A stretch of DNA of 64,000 nt from Franzmannia pantelleriensis (lineage in GTDB: Bacteria > Pseudomonadota > Gammaproteobacteria > Pseudomonadales > Halomonadaceae), in contig NZ_FNGH01000009.1 of assembly GCF_900102875.1 (NCBI RefSeq), positions 165,820 through 229,819 of the forward strand. Direction: 5' to 3'. The position numbers and the translations under genes were made by a program. The notes under the pieces were generated by a model. That model did no database searches and was not told where the DNA came from. It saw only the letters and a list, made by a program, of their open reading frames with translations. This document shows positions 19,755 to 28,580 of the stretch, one piece after another. Numbering within the stretch: the first letter of the stretch is position 1; each line of letters starts with the position of its first letter.

Positions 19755-21101
19755 TTAGAAGCGGTAGGTCAGCTGCGCGCCAAAGCCGTGGGCCTCGTTT
19801 TTGTAGTCGGCGGAGTAGGTTGCCCCACCCAGGCCTTGGTAAAGATCATCCCGTGATTGGTCGACGAAAGTGCCACGCTCGGTGAGGTAGGAGTAGGCGA
19901 AATCCAGGGTCACATCGTCCGTAGGCGTCCACCCAGCGCCAACGGAGAAGATACGGCGATCATCCGAGGGAATCCGTACGCTACGGAACTCATCGCTGGT
20001 GGGGGTATTGTCGATGGTGACCCCGGCACGCAGAGCGAGCTGCGGATTGAGCTGGTACTCACCCCCCACCGCGAAGGCCCAGGCATTACTATAATCCTGA
20101 GTCTCTTGGGTGATTACATCACCCTCACTTCCCGTGACCAAAATCTGATCAAAGCGGCTCCAGCGTACCCAGGAGGCCCCCGCCATCAGCTTAAGGCGAT
20201 CGCTCATCTGCTGCGTCACCGAGAAGTTGACCGTCTCAGGCGTCGTGAGATTGAGGTTGGCGCTGTCAGACCTGACCACATTGCCGGCAGGATCCGTGGC
20301 ACTGAAGTCACCGGTCAGGGTGTAGTCGACCTTGGAGCGATAGGTTAAACCGAAAGTAGTCTCTTCCACCGGCTGATAAATCACACCAATGTTGTAGCCC
20401 CAGGCATCATCATCCCCCTCGACGCGAGAATCGATATCTGCAGAGGGGTCGAATGGCGCTGCCGGGTCGCCCGGCAACTGCCTACGTAGCTCGCCATCGA
20501 CTTGGTTGTATGTAATGCCCAGACCCAGTGCAAGCTGATCGTTAAAGCGATATGAGACCGTAGGCTGAGCGCTTATCACGCGCACTTCAGTGTAGTCGCC
20601 AAAATAACGACCTTGAAAACCATCCTCATAGTCGGTCTTGGAGCCGAAAGGCGCGTAAACACCGAAACCAAAGGCCAAACGCTCATTTACCGGCTGTGCA
20701 TAAAAGGCATATGGGATGAGCGTCCCAGGCACCATATCACCATCGCTGGAACCTGGGATGGTGCCCACTGGGACCTGCTGTCCAGTAGCATTTGCTGGGT
20801 TTCCAGTCGCTGCAAAGCCACCATCAAGCATTGCATCCGCCTGAACATTACTTATATCTGTATTAACGTTGAGATAAGTCCCACCGGCCGTCACCTGCGC
20901 CCGATCAAGAAATGACATCCCCGCCGGGTTGCCAAACACGATGGTGGCGTCGTTGACGTTGGAGCTGCGCCCGGCGTGGCCGTAGCCCTGGCCGCTGACG
21001 CTCTGCTCGTTGATCTGGTAGCCGCCGGCGTTGACCTGGCTGGCGAAGGCGGCGGCCGCGATGGCGACGGCCCAGGTAAGCTTGTTGACGTTGTTGTGCA
21101 T
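19755..21101 (-). CDS. Outer-membrane transport protein, OmpP1/FadL/TodX family
   Basis: Predicted 14-strand outer-membrane channel for long-chain fatty acids or other hydrophobic molecules. The 448-residue precursor starts MHNNVNKLTW, has a signal peptide cut near SQVNA|GGYQ, and the mature N-terminus GGYQINEQSVSG is the FadL hatch signature, followed by NPAGMSFL. The C-terminal residue is Phe (LTYRF), as BAM substrates require. An ATG 21 codons upstream is possible but would spoil the signal peptide. The leader contains an 8-bp hairpin at 21147-21165. The segment 20600-20900, coding an early surface loop, is visibly richer in A+T than its surroundings. Confidence 0.92.
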   Translation of the reverse strand: MHNNVNKLTWAVAIAAAAFASQVNAGGYQINEQSVSGQGYGHAGRSSNVNDATIVFGNPAGMSFLDRAQVTAGGTYLNVNTDISNVQADAMLDGGFAATGNPANATGQQVPVGTIPGSSDGDMVPGTLIPYAFYAQPVNERLAFGFGVYAPFGSKTDYEDGFQGRYFGDYTEVRVISAQPTVSYRFNDQLALGLGITYNQVDGELRRQLPGDPAAPFDPSADIDSRVEGDDDAWGYNIGVIYQPVEETTFGLTYRSKVDYTLTGDFSATDPAGNVVRSDSANLNLTTPETVNFSVTQQMSDRLKLMAGASWVRWSRFDQILVTGSEGDVITQETQDYSNAWAFAVGGEYQLNPQLALRAGVTIDNTPTSDEFRSVRIPSDDRRIFSVGAGWTPTDDVTLDFAYSYLTERGTFVDQSRDDLYQGLGGATYSADYKNEAHGFGAQLTYRF

Positions 21102-21330
21102 ATTGTCGACGTCCTTTTCCAGGTGAGGCTGGAGCTGTTTTTCTGACTTGCCCGCACCGGGCAAGGGCGTAGGCCTCCTTTTTCGCTTATCGCGACGCCA
21201 GGATCAAGGCCAAACGTTTGTTTTAACGCGGTTTTTGCTAATACTTTGGTCGCACGCACGTTTGATCACTCGAACTTTCATCGACTTAGCCTGTCGTGCC
21301 AGCGCTGCCAACGGGCGTGTGCGACCTTGC

Positions 21331-21362
21331 TTGACCTGGGTGTTACCCAGAGGTTTTACACT
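21331..21362 (+). promoter_or_regulatory. MerR-type promoter and operator of the copper cluster
   Basis: The -35 box TTGACC (21331-21336) is separated by 19-20 bases from TTACAC/TACACT (21356-21362). This over-long spacer is characteristic of promoters activated by MerR proteins. The spacer holds a perfect dyad CTGGGT-GTT-ACCCAG (21336-21350). The merR ATG follows about 30 bases downstream, so the sensor probably controls itself and copA. Confidence 0.8.
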
Positions 21363-21392
21363 TGCCTCATAACTTCCACTTGTGAGGCCACC

Positions 21393-21830
21393 ATGAAAGT
21401 CAGCGAACTGGCCAGGGCCGCCGAGGTCACCGCCGAGACGGTGCGCCACTACACCCGTGAGGGCCTGCTCACCCCGCACCGCCACCCCGACAACGGCTAC
21501 CAGCTGTATGATCAACAGGACCTGTCGCGGCTGCGCTTTATCCAGCGCGCCCGTACCCTGGGCTTTAGCGTGCGCGAGATCGGCGAGATCCTCGAGCACG
21601 CCGACCACGGCGACTCCCCCTGCCCCATGGTGCGCGACATGCTCGCCGCGCGCCTGCCCGAGGTCCACGCCAAGATCGCCGAACTCGAGGAACTCGCCGC
21701 GCGCATGCAGCAGGCCCTCGACACCTGGGCCGACATGCCCGATGGCACGCCCGATGGCCACAGCCTGTGTCGCTTGATCGAGAGCTTTCCGCCTCCTCAA
21801 GACGTCGCTCGAGGCCGCTGCCATGAGTGA
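21393..21830 (+). CDS. MerR family metal-responsive regulator
   Basis: Metal-sensing transcription activator of 145 residues. The N-terminal winged helix-turn-helix is [20 protein letters not shown] followed by TREGLL. A long dimerisation helix follows (about 80-115, [16 protein letters not shown]). The cysteines are Cys77 (SPCPMV), Cys126 (HSLCRL) and Cys143. CueR copper sensors have Ser at the equivalent of position 77 and a Cys pair in the metal loop; zinc/cadmium/lead sensors have Cys near 79. The pattern here is therefore mixed, although the neighbour is a Cu(I) pump. Its end overlaps copA by eight bases, so the two are translated together. Its start has GAGG six bases upstream. Confidence 0.9.
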   Translation: MKVSELARAAEVTAETVRHYTREGLLTPHRHPDNGYQLYDQQDLSRLRFIQRARTLGFSVREIGEILEHADHGDSPCPMVRDMLAARLPEVHAKIAELEELAARMQQALDTWADMPDGTPDGHSLCRLIESFPPPQDVARGRCHE

Positions 21831-24336
21831 TTTACACCTTGAGCGTCAGGTACCCGGCATCAGCTGTCAGGGCTGCATCGGCAAGATCCGGCGCACCATC
21901 CAGGCAGAGGACCCCACGGCCGAGGTGGAGGGCGATCCTGCCACCAAACGACTATGGGTAAGTGGCGGACTCAGCGGAGAACGCCTCGATGTTCTACTCC
22001 AGCAAAGCGGCTTCCCACCGGCAGAGATGGCAGCGGCGCCCAGCGAGATCCGCTCCCAAACCAGTGGATCGGTCGGCGCACCGGCTGGCGGCAGCGTCAC
22101 CCAGCGACTCTCGATCAGCGGAATGACCTGCGCCAGCTGTGTGCGTTCGGTGCAGGACGCCCTCGCCGAAGTGCCCGGGGTGGAGAGCGCTACGGTTAAC
22201 TTCGGCAGCCACACCGCCCAGGTACATGGCCACAGCGAGCGTGAGGCGCTGATCCGTGCCGTGGTGGACGCCGGCTACGGCGCCGAGCCGATTCTCGACC
22301 TGCGCGAGGCAGAACAAACCCGCCAGCGCAACGACGCCCGAGAATACCGCCGTCGGCTGCGCGGCAGTGCCTGGTCGTTGGCGCTGGCGGTGCCGCTGAT
22401 GGCCAGCATGTTCGTCTACCACCCCCACCCGGTGGGCGTGGGCCGCCTGTTCTGGGCGCTGATCGGCCTACTGACCCTGGCCGTACTCCTGGGGCCGGGT
22501 CGCCACTTCTTCGTCAATGCCTGGAAGGCCTTTCGTCACCACCAGGCCAACATGGACACCCTGATCGCCATGGGCACCGGCACCGCCTGGCTGTATTCCA
22601 TGGCGGTGGTGCTCTTCGCCCCCTGGCTGCCGATGGTCGCCCACGGTATCTATTTCGAGGCCTCGGCGATGATCATCGGCCTGGTGCTGCTGGGCAATGC
22701 CTTGGAGCTCCGCGCCCGCGGCCGTACCAGCGAGGCGCTGCGGCGCTTGCTCGATCTGCAGAGCCGCAGCGCCCGAGTGATTCGCGACGGCGAGGAGGTC
22801 GAGGTGGGCATCGACGAGGTGCGCGAGGGCGACCATGTCCGCGTCCGTCCCGGCGAACGCCTGCCCGTCGACGGCGAAGTGACCGAAGGCACCAGCCATA
22901 TCGACGAGTCGATGCTCACCGGCGAGCCACTGCCGGTGGGCAAGGCCGTAGGCGACGAGGTCAGCGCCGGCACCGTCAACGGCAAGGGTGGACTGGTCTA
23001 CCGCGCCACCCGGGTCGGCGACGACACTCGGCTGGGCCAGATCACCGAACAGGTTGCCCGCGCCCAGAACTCGCGCCCACCGATCGGCGCCCTAGCCGAT
23101 CGCATCTCGAGCATCTTCGTCCCCACGGTGATGATCATCGCCGTACTCACTGCGTTGGCCTGGTTCAACCTCGGCACCGAGCCGCGGGTGATCCATATGC
23201 TGGTCACCGCCACTACGGTGCTGATCATCGCCTGCCCCTGCGCGCTGGGCCTGGCTACGCCGATCTCGACCATGATCGGGGTTGGCAAGGCCGCCGAGCA
23301 CGGCGTACTGGTGAGAAGCGGCGACGCGCTGCAGGTCGCCAGCAAGCTCACCACCCTGGTGGTCGACAAGACCGGCACCCTGACCCAGGGCAAGCCCAGC
23401 GTGACCGAAGCGCACTTCTTGTCTGGCGCAGAGTTTGCCGGCGACGAGGCCAGCATGCTGGCGCTGGTCGCGGCGCTGGAACGGGGCTCGGAGCATCCGC
23501 TGGCCGCCGCCCTGCTGACGCATGCCGAGCAGGCCGGCGCCCAGATGGCTGAGGTTCGCGACTTCGAGAGCGTCACCGGCGGTGGCGTCAAGGCCGAAAC
23601 CGGCGACGGTCAGTCGCTGCTGCTCGGCAACGCCCGCCTGCTGGAAGACGCGGGCGTCGACCTGGCCCGCGGTCAGGCAAAGGTCAACGAGCTAGAGGAG
23701 ACAGCACGGACCGTGGTCTATCTGGCCGTGGGTGGTCAACTGACGGCGCTGTTCGGCATCAGCGACCCGCTACGCGACGACAGCGTCGCGGCGATTCGCC
23801 GCCTGCAGGCCGATGGCCTCAAGGTGGTCATGCTCACCGGCGACAACCCGCACACGGCCGCGGCTATCGCCCATGAAGTGGGCATCGACGCGTTTCGTGC
23901 CGGGCTTCTGCCCGAGGACAAGCACGCCGAGATCGAGCGCCTGCAACAGGCCGGCGAGGTGGTCGGCATGGTCGGCGACGGCATCAACGACGCCCCGGCC
24001 CTGGCCCGCGCCGATGTCGGCTTCGCCATCGGCCAGGGCACCGACGTAGCCATCGAGAGCGCCGGCATCACCCTGATGCGCGGCTCGCTGCACGGCGTGG
24101 CAGACGCCATCGAGATCAGCCGGGCTACGCTCACCAACATCAAGCAGAACCTGTGGGGCGCCTTCGGCTACAACAGCCTGTGCATCCCGATTGCCGCCGG
24201 GGTCCTGTATCCCTTCACCGGCATGCTGCTGTCACCGATGATCGCCGGGGCGGCCATGTCGCTGTCGTCGATCACCGTAGTCAGCAACGCCAACCGCCTG
24301 CGGCTGTGGAAGCCGCGCCAGGAGACTAGCGCATGA
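21823..24336 (+). CDS. copA: Cu(I)-exporting P1B-type ATPase CopA
   Basis: Inner-membrane pump that removes Cu(I) from the cytoplasm, 837 residues. Two N-terminal heavy-metal domains have CxxC sites: GISCQGC (near residue 14) and GMTCASC (near 104). The transmembrane metal site is ACPCALG (near 469). The Cu(I)-specific residues YN and MSLSS appear in the last two helices ([19 protein letters not shown]). The catalytic core has TGE, DKTGTLT (phosphorylated Asp near 514), SEHPLA and [11 protein letters not shown] (near 718). It is coupled to merR upstream and to a small membrane peptide downstream. Confidence 0.96.
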   Translation: MSDLHLERQVPGISCQGCIGKIRRTIQAEDPTAEVEGDPATKRLWVSGGLSGERLDVLLQQSGFPPAEMAAAPSEIRSQTSGSVGAPAGGSVTQRLSISGMTCASCVRSVQDALAEVPGVESATVNFGSHTAQVHGHSEREALIRAVVDAGYGAEPILDLREAEQTRQRNDAREYRRRLRGSAWSLALAVPLMASMFVYHPHPVGVGRLFWALIGLLTLAVLLGPGRHFFVNAWKAFRHHQANMDTLIAMGTGTAWLYSMAVVLFAPWLPMVAHGIYFEASAMIIGLVLLGNALELRARGRTSEALRRLLDLQSRSARVIRDGEEVEVGIDEVREGDHVRVRPGERLPVDGEVTEGTSHIDESMLTGEPLPVGKAVGDEVSAGTVNGKGGLVYRATRVGDDTRLGQITEQVARAQNSRPPIGALADRISSIFVPTVMIIAVLTALAWFNLGTEPRVIHMLVTATTVLIIACPCALGLATPISTMIGVGKAAEHGVLVRSGDALQVASKLTTLVVDKTGTLTQGKPSVTEAHFLSGAEFAGDEASMLALVAALERGSEHPLAAALLTHAEQAGAQMAEVRDFESVTGGGVKAETGDGQSLLLGNARLLEDAGVDLARGQAKVNELEETARTVVYLAVGGQLTALFGISDPLRDDSVAAIRRLQADGLKVVMLTGDNPHTAAAIAHEVGIDAFRAGLLPEDKHAEIERLQQAGEVVGMVGDGINDAPALARADVGFAIGQGTDVAIESAGITLMRGSLHGVADAIEISRATLTNIKQNLWGAFGYNSLCIPIAAGVLYPFTGMLLSPMIAGAAMSLSSITVVSNANRLRLWKPRQETSA

Positions 24337-24410
24337 GCTGGATCGTCAATCTCTCGGGCATCGCCCTGATCGTCGCTATCGTCTGGTGGTTCTGGCTGGC
24401 CAAACGCTAA
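24333..24410 (+). CDS. 25-residue single-pass membrane peptide coupled to copA
   Basis: ATG at 24333 overlaps the copA stop (ATGA). The peptide starts [14 protein letters not shown] and ends VWWFWLAKR: one hydrophobic helix with an aromatic patch and a basic end, stop at 24410. I do not know a named family. It resembles the membrane anchor that begins some cupredoxin-like copper proteins, so it may be an independent small protein or the remnant of a longer one. The coupling to copA and the clean membrane-helix composition are the only evidence that it is translated. Confidence 0.5.
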   Translation: MSWIVNLSGIALIVAIVWWFWLAKR

Positions 24411-24417
24411 GCCGCTG

Positions 24418-25035
24418 TCAACTGACGCCCATGTAGCGCCCGGGCTTATGATTCAGCGCCACGATCAGGTTGAGCACCAGCGCCCCGACGACCGACAGCG
24501 CGACCTTGTCCAGCGGCAGCATGAAAAAGGCGATCAGCAGCAGCAAGCCGTCAATGCCGAGCTGCACATAGCCGGCGCGCCAGCCGCGGCTGTCCTGCAG
24601 GTAGAGGGCGAGGATGTTGATCCCGCCAAGACTGGTGCGATGGCGGAACAGCACCAGCATGCCGATGCCGATCAGGCTGCCGCCCATCAGCGCCGCATAG
24701 ACGGCGTTCAACGCGTCGACGCTCAGCCAGCGGCCGGTCAGCTCGACGAATAGCGACACCAGGGCGATGGCAGCGAAGGTACGTAAGGTAAAGCTCCAGC
24801 CCATGCGACGGATCGCCAGGTAGTAGAACGGCAGGTTGATCAGGAAGAACACCACCCCGAAGCGCCAGCCGGTGGCGTACTGGACCAGGAACGCCATGCC
24901 CGCGGTACTGCCGGTCAGCAGCAGCGCCTGGCTATAGAAATGCACGCCCAGGGCGACCAGCAGGGTGCCGAGCAGCATCGCCATGACGTCTTCGTAGGGG
25001 CGATGTGGGTCCTGGGGAAGGTCAGCGGCGTCCAT
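24418..25035 (-). CDS. YitT family membrane protein
   Basis: Integral membrane protein of 205 residues with about five hydrophobic segments (MLLGTLLVALGVHFYSQALLL, FGVVFFLINLPFYYLAI, YAALMGGSLIGIGMLVLF, VQLGIDGLLLLIAFFML, VALSVVGALVLNLIVAL). The GSTAGMAFLVQY and TSLGGINILAL motifs fit the YitT/DUF161 transporter-like family, of unknown substrate. It is convergent with copA and seven bases from the small peptide. The C-terminal soluble DUF2179 domain of longer YitT proteins is absent. Confidence 0.85.
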   Translation of the reverse strand: MDAADLPQDPHRPYEDVMAMLLGTLLVALGVHFYSQALLLTGSTAGMAFLVQYATGWRFGVVFFLINLPFYYLAIRRMGWSFTLRTFAAIALVSLFVELTGRWLSVDALNAVYAALMGGSLIGIGMLVLFRHRTSLGGINILALYLQDSRGWRAGYVQLGIDGLLLLIAFFMLPLDKVALSVVGALVLNLIVALNHKPGRYMGVS

Positions 25036-25087
25036 CCATATGTCCTTGTGAAATAGCGAATGAGGTGGCTTAGAATTGGCCTGACCG

Positions 25088-26890
25088 TCAGCGCGACTCG
25101 GCGTGCTCGATCATTAACTGCAGGCTCTCGCGGCCACGCCAGCGATTGCGGTTGAGCTTGTAGGCGCAACGCAGCGTCGCACCGAGGCCGAAAGGCGGCA
25201 GCTCACCGGGGGTCAGGGCGCGGAACCAGATCGCCTTGAGGCTGACGCCCTCTCGAGAAAGCTCGAGCATCAGGTGGTTGCCCTCGGCGCCCACCGCGCG
25301 CAGCGACTCGACCAGGAAGTCACCCTCGAACAGCGGCGCATCGAACTCGCGCCCGTAGGGCGCCAGTGCGGCGAGCTCGTCGAGGGTGGCTAGGCTCAAC
25401 TGCTCGGCGCGCAGCTCACCGTCGGTGAGAATACGTGGATACAGTGCTACCTCCCCCAACTGCTCGCTGACCGCCTGATGCAGCGCAGCGTGAAACGCCT
25501 CGCGCTGCTCGACGGGCACCCCGACGCCTGCCGCGCCGCGATGGCCGCCGAAGCGGGGCAGCGCCTCGGGCGCCAGCTGGTGGGCGCGCTGCAGGGCGTC
25601 GCGCAGATGCAGCGCCTCGATGGAGCGCCCCGAGCCGGTGAGCATGCCGGGCTGGGCCGCCGGGGTGAGTACCAGGGTCGGGCGACCGTAGGCCTGCACC
25701 AGCCGCGAGGCGACGATACCCTGCACCCCGGCGTGGCCATCTTCCAGAAACACCACCAGCACCGGCGCGTTGTCGGCCAGCTGCGGCTGAACCAGCGCCC
25801 GGGCCTGCTCGGCCATGTCGGCCTCGATGGCTTTGCGCGACTGGTTATCCTGATCCAGCACCTCAAGGTGACGCTGGGCAACGCCATCGTCGGCGGCAAG
25901 CATGTAGTGAAGCGCCGCGTAGGGGTCGTCGAGCCGCGAGCGGGCATTGATCCTTGGCCCCATCTGGAAGGCCAGGGTCTCGGCATCGAAGGGCACGCTG
26001 TCGGCGCCGAGGCGCTCGGCCATGGCCCGCCAGCAGGCAGCGTCCATGCGGTTGATCAGCCGCAGGCCGTGGCTGACCACGGCGCGATTGGCCGGGCTGC
26101 CCCCCAACGACACGCAGTCGGCCACCGTGCCCAGCGCCACGTAGGAGAGCCACGGCGAGAGCTTGGGCGTGGCCTCGGCCAGCGCGCCCCACTCGACCAG
26201 CACCTGACGGGCCAGCGACATGGTCAGCCAGGCCACCATGCAGCCGGCGATGGTCGGGTCGGGGTAGTCGCAGTCGTCGCGGGTCGGGTTGACGCAGGCA
26301 TAGGCCGAGGGCGGCGACCCCTCCAGCGGCAGTGCGTGATGGTCGCTGACCACCACGTCGATGCCTTCCGCCTTGAGCCGGGCGATGCGCGGTTCGTCGG
26401 AGCTGCCGCAGTCGGCGGTGATGACCAGGCTGGGTCGTGGGGTAAGACGCAGGGTACGCTCCACCAGCGGCAGGCTGATGCCGTAGCCGTCGTTGATACG
26501 GTGGCCGATGAGGCTGTGCAGGCGACTCGCCGGCACGCCGAACAGCTCGGTGAGGGTGCGCAGGATCACCACATGGGAGGTGATGCCGTCGACGTCATAG
26601 TCGGTGAGGATGCCGATATGCTCGCCCTCCATTACCGCCTGGGCGATACGCTCGGCGGCGCGGCGCCCGTCGGCCAGCCGCTCGGGGTGGGCAAGGTGAC
26701 GCAGACTCGGCGCTACCAGCGCCTCGATCTCGCCACTGTAACCGGCCAGTCGCCCGGCCAGCACCCGCGCCTGCAGCTCGGAGAGCCCTTCATGCTGGGC
26801 GCGGGCGTAGAGCGACGCGTCCCGCGGGCGCGGCTCCAATCGCGGCTTGAGTCGGGCATGCAGGTCGATAGGATCGGTCACAGCATCCAA
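25088..26890 (-). CDS. recJ: Single-stranded-DNA-specific exonuclease RecJ
   Basis: 5'-3' exonuclease acting in RecF-pathway recombination, mismatch and base-excision repair. The 600-residue DHH-superfamily enzyme has metal motifs ILTDYDVDGITS (near residue 80), VVSDHHALP, and CVNPTRDDCDYP, then DHHA1 and C-terminal OB domains (GGHRGAAGVGV). The start is TTG at 26890, with GAGGAG seven bases upstream. The open frame continues 76 codons further, but that extension lies in the dispersed element at 26998-27115 and is not protein-like. It is last in the xerD-dsbC-hom-thrC-recJ series. Confidence 0.94.
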   Translation of the reverse strand: MDAVTDPIDLHARLKPRLEPRPRDASLYARAQHEGLSELQARVLAGRLAGYSGEIEALVAPSLRHLAHPERLADGRRAAERIAQAVMEGEHIGILTDYDVDGITSHVVILRTLTELFGVPASRLHSLIGHRINDGYGISLPLVERTLRLTPRPSLVITADCGSSDEPRIARLKAEGIDVVVSDHHALPLEGSPPSAYACVNPTRDDCDYPDPTIAGCMVAWLTMSLARQVLVEWGALAEATPKLSPWLSYVALGTVADCVSLGGSPANRAVVSHGLRLINRMDAACWRAMAERLGADSVPFDAETLAFQMGPRINARSRLDDPYAALHYMLAADDGVAQRHLEVLDQDNQSRKAIEADMAEQARALVQPQLADNAPVLVVFLEDGHAGVQGIVASRLVQAYGRPTLVLTPAAQPGMLTGSGRSIEALHLRDALQRAHQLAPEALPRFGGHRGAAGVGVPVEQREAFHAALHQAVSEQLGEVALYPRILTDGELRAEQLSLATLDELAALAPYGREFDAPLFEGDFLVESLRAVGAEGNHLMLELSREGVSLKAIWFRALTPGELPPFGLGATLRCAYKLNRNRWRGRESLQLMIEHAESR

Positions 26891-26997
26891 CGCCTGACTC
26901 CTCTGGTTTGATCGATGGGTATACGCATAGGGCGATAGAAACGCGGTACCGAGCGAAGGGCGCTGGGGAGACCTGGGCACCACAGGTGGCTGGTGCC

Positions 26998-27115
26998 CGC
27001 TCGAGGCTGATCCGGCGACAGGCCTGTTCGGGGGCGCTGTAAATACCCTGTAAGCTACTTTTTCCTTCCCTGGAAAAAGCCCCCCTCCAGACCTGTCCCC
27101 GGCGCCTCTCGCTAC
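26998..27115 (-). repeat. Dispersed intergenic element, copy B (single hairpin interior)
   Basis: This is the inverted counterpart of 1893-2095. Read on the minus strand, the first block is 27115-27090 (23 of 26 bases identical to copy A) and the second block is 27043-26998, with the 11-base and 20-base cores identical. The interior is unrelated to copy A and holds one 8-bp hairpin, CTTTTTCC/GGAAAAAG, at 27058-27079. It lies between thrC and recJ. Confidence 0.8.
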
Positions 27116-27124
27116 CACTCACGC

Positions 27125-27192
27125 TTAGCTCTTAGCTCTTAGCTCTTAGCTCTTAGCTCTTAGCTCTTAGCTCTTAGCTCTTAGCTCTTAGC
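27125..27192 (-). repeat. Heptanucleotide tandem array at the thrC stop
   Basis: Nine perfect copies of TTAGCTC (27125-27187) plus a five-base partial copy that includes the thrC stop codon. On the coding strand the unit reads GAGCTAA. Because seven is not a multiple of three, TAA stops fall in all three frames. Perfect repetition suggests recent slippage, so copy number should vary between strains. Confidence 0.95.
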
Positions 27193-28576
27193 GCCGATTG
27201 TCGGCCACGAACGCCTGCACCTTGTCCAGCTCCGCCGGCAGCACGCTATAGCGTTCCTCGCGCTCGAGCAGGTCGTCCATGTGCGGCGGTAGCGGCACCC
27301 CGGGGAAGCCGGCCTTGACTACCGCCTCGGCGAACTTGGCCGGGTGGGCGGTGGCCAGGGTGATCATCGGCGTCTCGACATCGGCCCTGGCCCGCTCCGC
27401 GGCGCGATAGCCGGTGGCGGTGTGCGGGTCGAGCAGCTCCTTGGTGCGGTGGTGGGCCTCGCGGATCACCTCGAGAATGGTCGCATCGTCAACGCTGTGG
27501 CTGGCGAACAGCGAGCGCAGCCGCTCGAGGGGCGCCTCACCCAGTGCGGTAGGCTCGGCCTGGAAACGCTCGAGCAGCTCACTGACCGCTTGGCCATCGC
27601 GACCGTAGGCCTCGAACAGCAGCCGCTCGAAGTTGGAGGACACCACGATATCCATCGACGGCGCCAGGGTCTCCTTGAGCGCCTGCTTGGAGAAGTCGTT
27701 GGCGGCCAGGGTACGGTGCAGAATGTCGTTGGCGTTGGTGGCGATGATGAACTGCTTGACCGGCAGCCCCATGCGATAGGCCATGTAACCGGCGAAGACA
27801 TTGCCGAAGTTAGCCGACGGCACGCAGAAGCTGACCTGGCGGTGCGGCGCGCCCAGTGCCACGCCGGCGGCCACGTAGTAGACGATCTGGGCCATGATGC
27901 GTGCCCAGTTGATCGAGTTGACCGCCACAAGACGAGTGCCGTTCAAGAACGCCTGATCGGCGAAGCTCGCCTTGACCATCGCCTGGGCGTCGTCGAAGTT
28001 GCCCTCGATGGCGACATTGAAGACGTTGTCGGCCAGCACCGAGGTCATCTGTCGGCGCTGCACCTCGGAGACGCGGTTGTGCGGGTGCAGGATGAAGATG
28101 TCGAGGTTGTCGCAGTGGCGGCAGCCCTCGATGGCCGCCGAGCCGGTATCGCCGGAGGTGGCACCCATGATCACCGCCCGCTCGCCACGCTTCTGCAGGA
28201 AGTGATCGAGCAGCCGGCCGAGCAGTTGCAAGGCCACATCCTTGAAGGCCAGCGTCGGACCGTGGAACAGCTCGAGCAGGAAGTGGTTGGCATCGAGCTG
28301 GTTGAGCGGCACCACCGCATCGTGGCTGAAGGTGGCGTAGGCCTCGGTCACGATCTGGCGGAAGGTGTCGTCGTCGATCTCGCCGTTGACGAACGGCTTC
28401 ATCACCTGAAAGGCGATCTCGGCATAGGAGAGCCCGGCCATCGCCGCCAGGTCGTCACGGCTTAGCTGCGGGATCTGCTCCGGCACATAGAGGCCGCCAT
28501 CGCTGGCCATGCCAGTGAGCACGACATCCTCGAAGGAGAGCGCGGGCGCCTGCCCGCGGGTACTGATATAGCGCAT
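27188..28576 (-). CDS. thrC: Threonine synthase
   Basis: PLP enzyme converting O-phosphohomoserine to threonine, the last step of the pathway. The 462-residue protein starts MRYISTRGQAPALSF, the usual N-terminus of the longer threonine synthase class. The PLP lysine is in LAFKDVALQ (near residue 112), and the phosphate-binding loop region has GATSGDTGSAA. It begins four bases after hom, forming a hom-thrC operon. Its stop codon is embedded in the heptamer array at 27125-27192. Confidence 0.97.
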   Translation of the reverse strand: MRYISTRGQAPALSFEDVVLTGMASDGGLYVPEQIPQLSRDDLAAMAGLSYAEIAFQVMKPFVNGEIDDDTFRQIVTEAYATFSHDAVVPLNQLDANHFLLELFHGPTLAFKDVALQLLGRLLDHFLQKRGERAVIMGATSGDTGSAAIEGCRHCDNLDIFILHPHNRVSEVQRRQMTSVLADNVFNVAIEGNFDDAQAMVKASFADQAFLNGTRLVAVNSINWARIMAQIVYYVAAGVALGAPHRQVSFCVPSANFGNVFAGYMAYRMGLPVKQFIIATNANDILHRTLAANDFSKQALKETLAPSMDIVVSSNFERLLFEAYGRDGQAVSELLERFQAEPTALGEAPLERLRSLFASHSVDDATILEVIREAHHRTKELLDPHTATGYRAAERARADVETPMITLATAHPAKFAEAVVKAGFPGVPLPPHMDDLLEREERYSVLPAELDKVQAFVADNRR

Positions 28577-28580
28577 GGCG

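Noticed and set aside
20600..20900. A+T-richer stretch in the FadL-type gene as a sign of gene transfer
   Set aside because: It is confined to a surface-loop coding region with an intact frame; loop diversification is a simpler explanation.
27125..27192. CRISPR-like short repeats
   Set aside because: The units are contiguous 7-mers without spacers; no cas genes are present.
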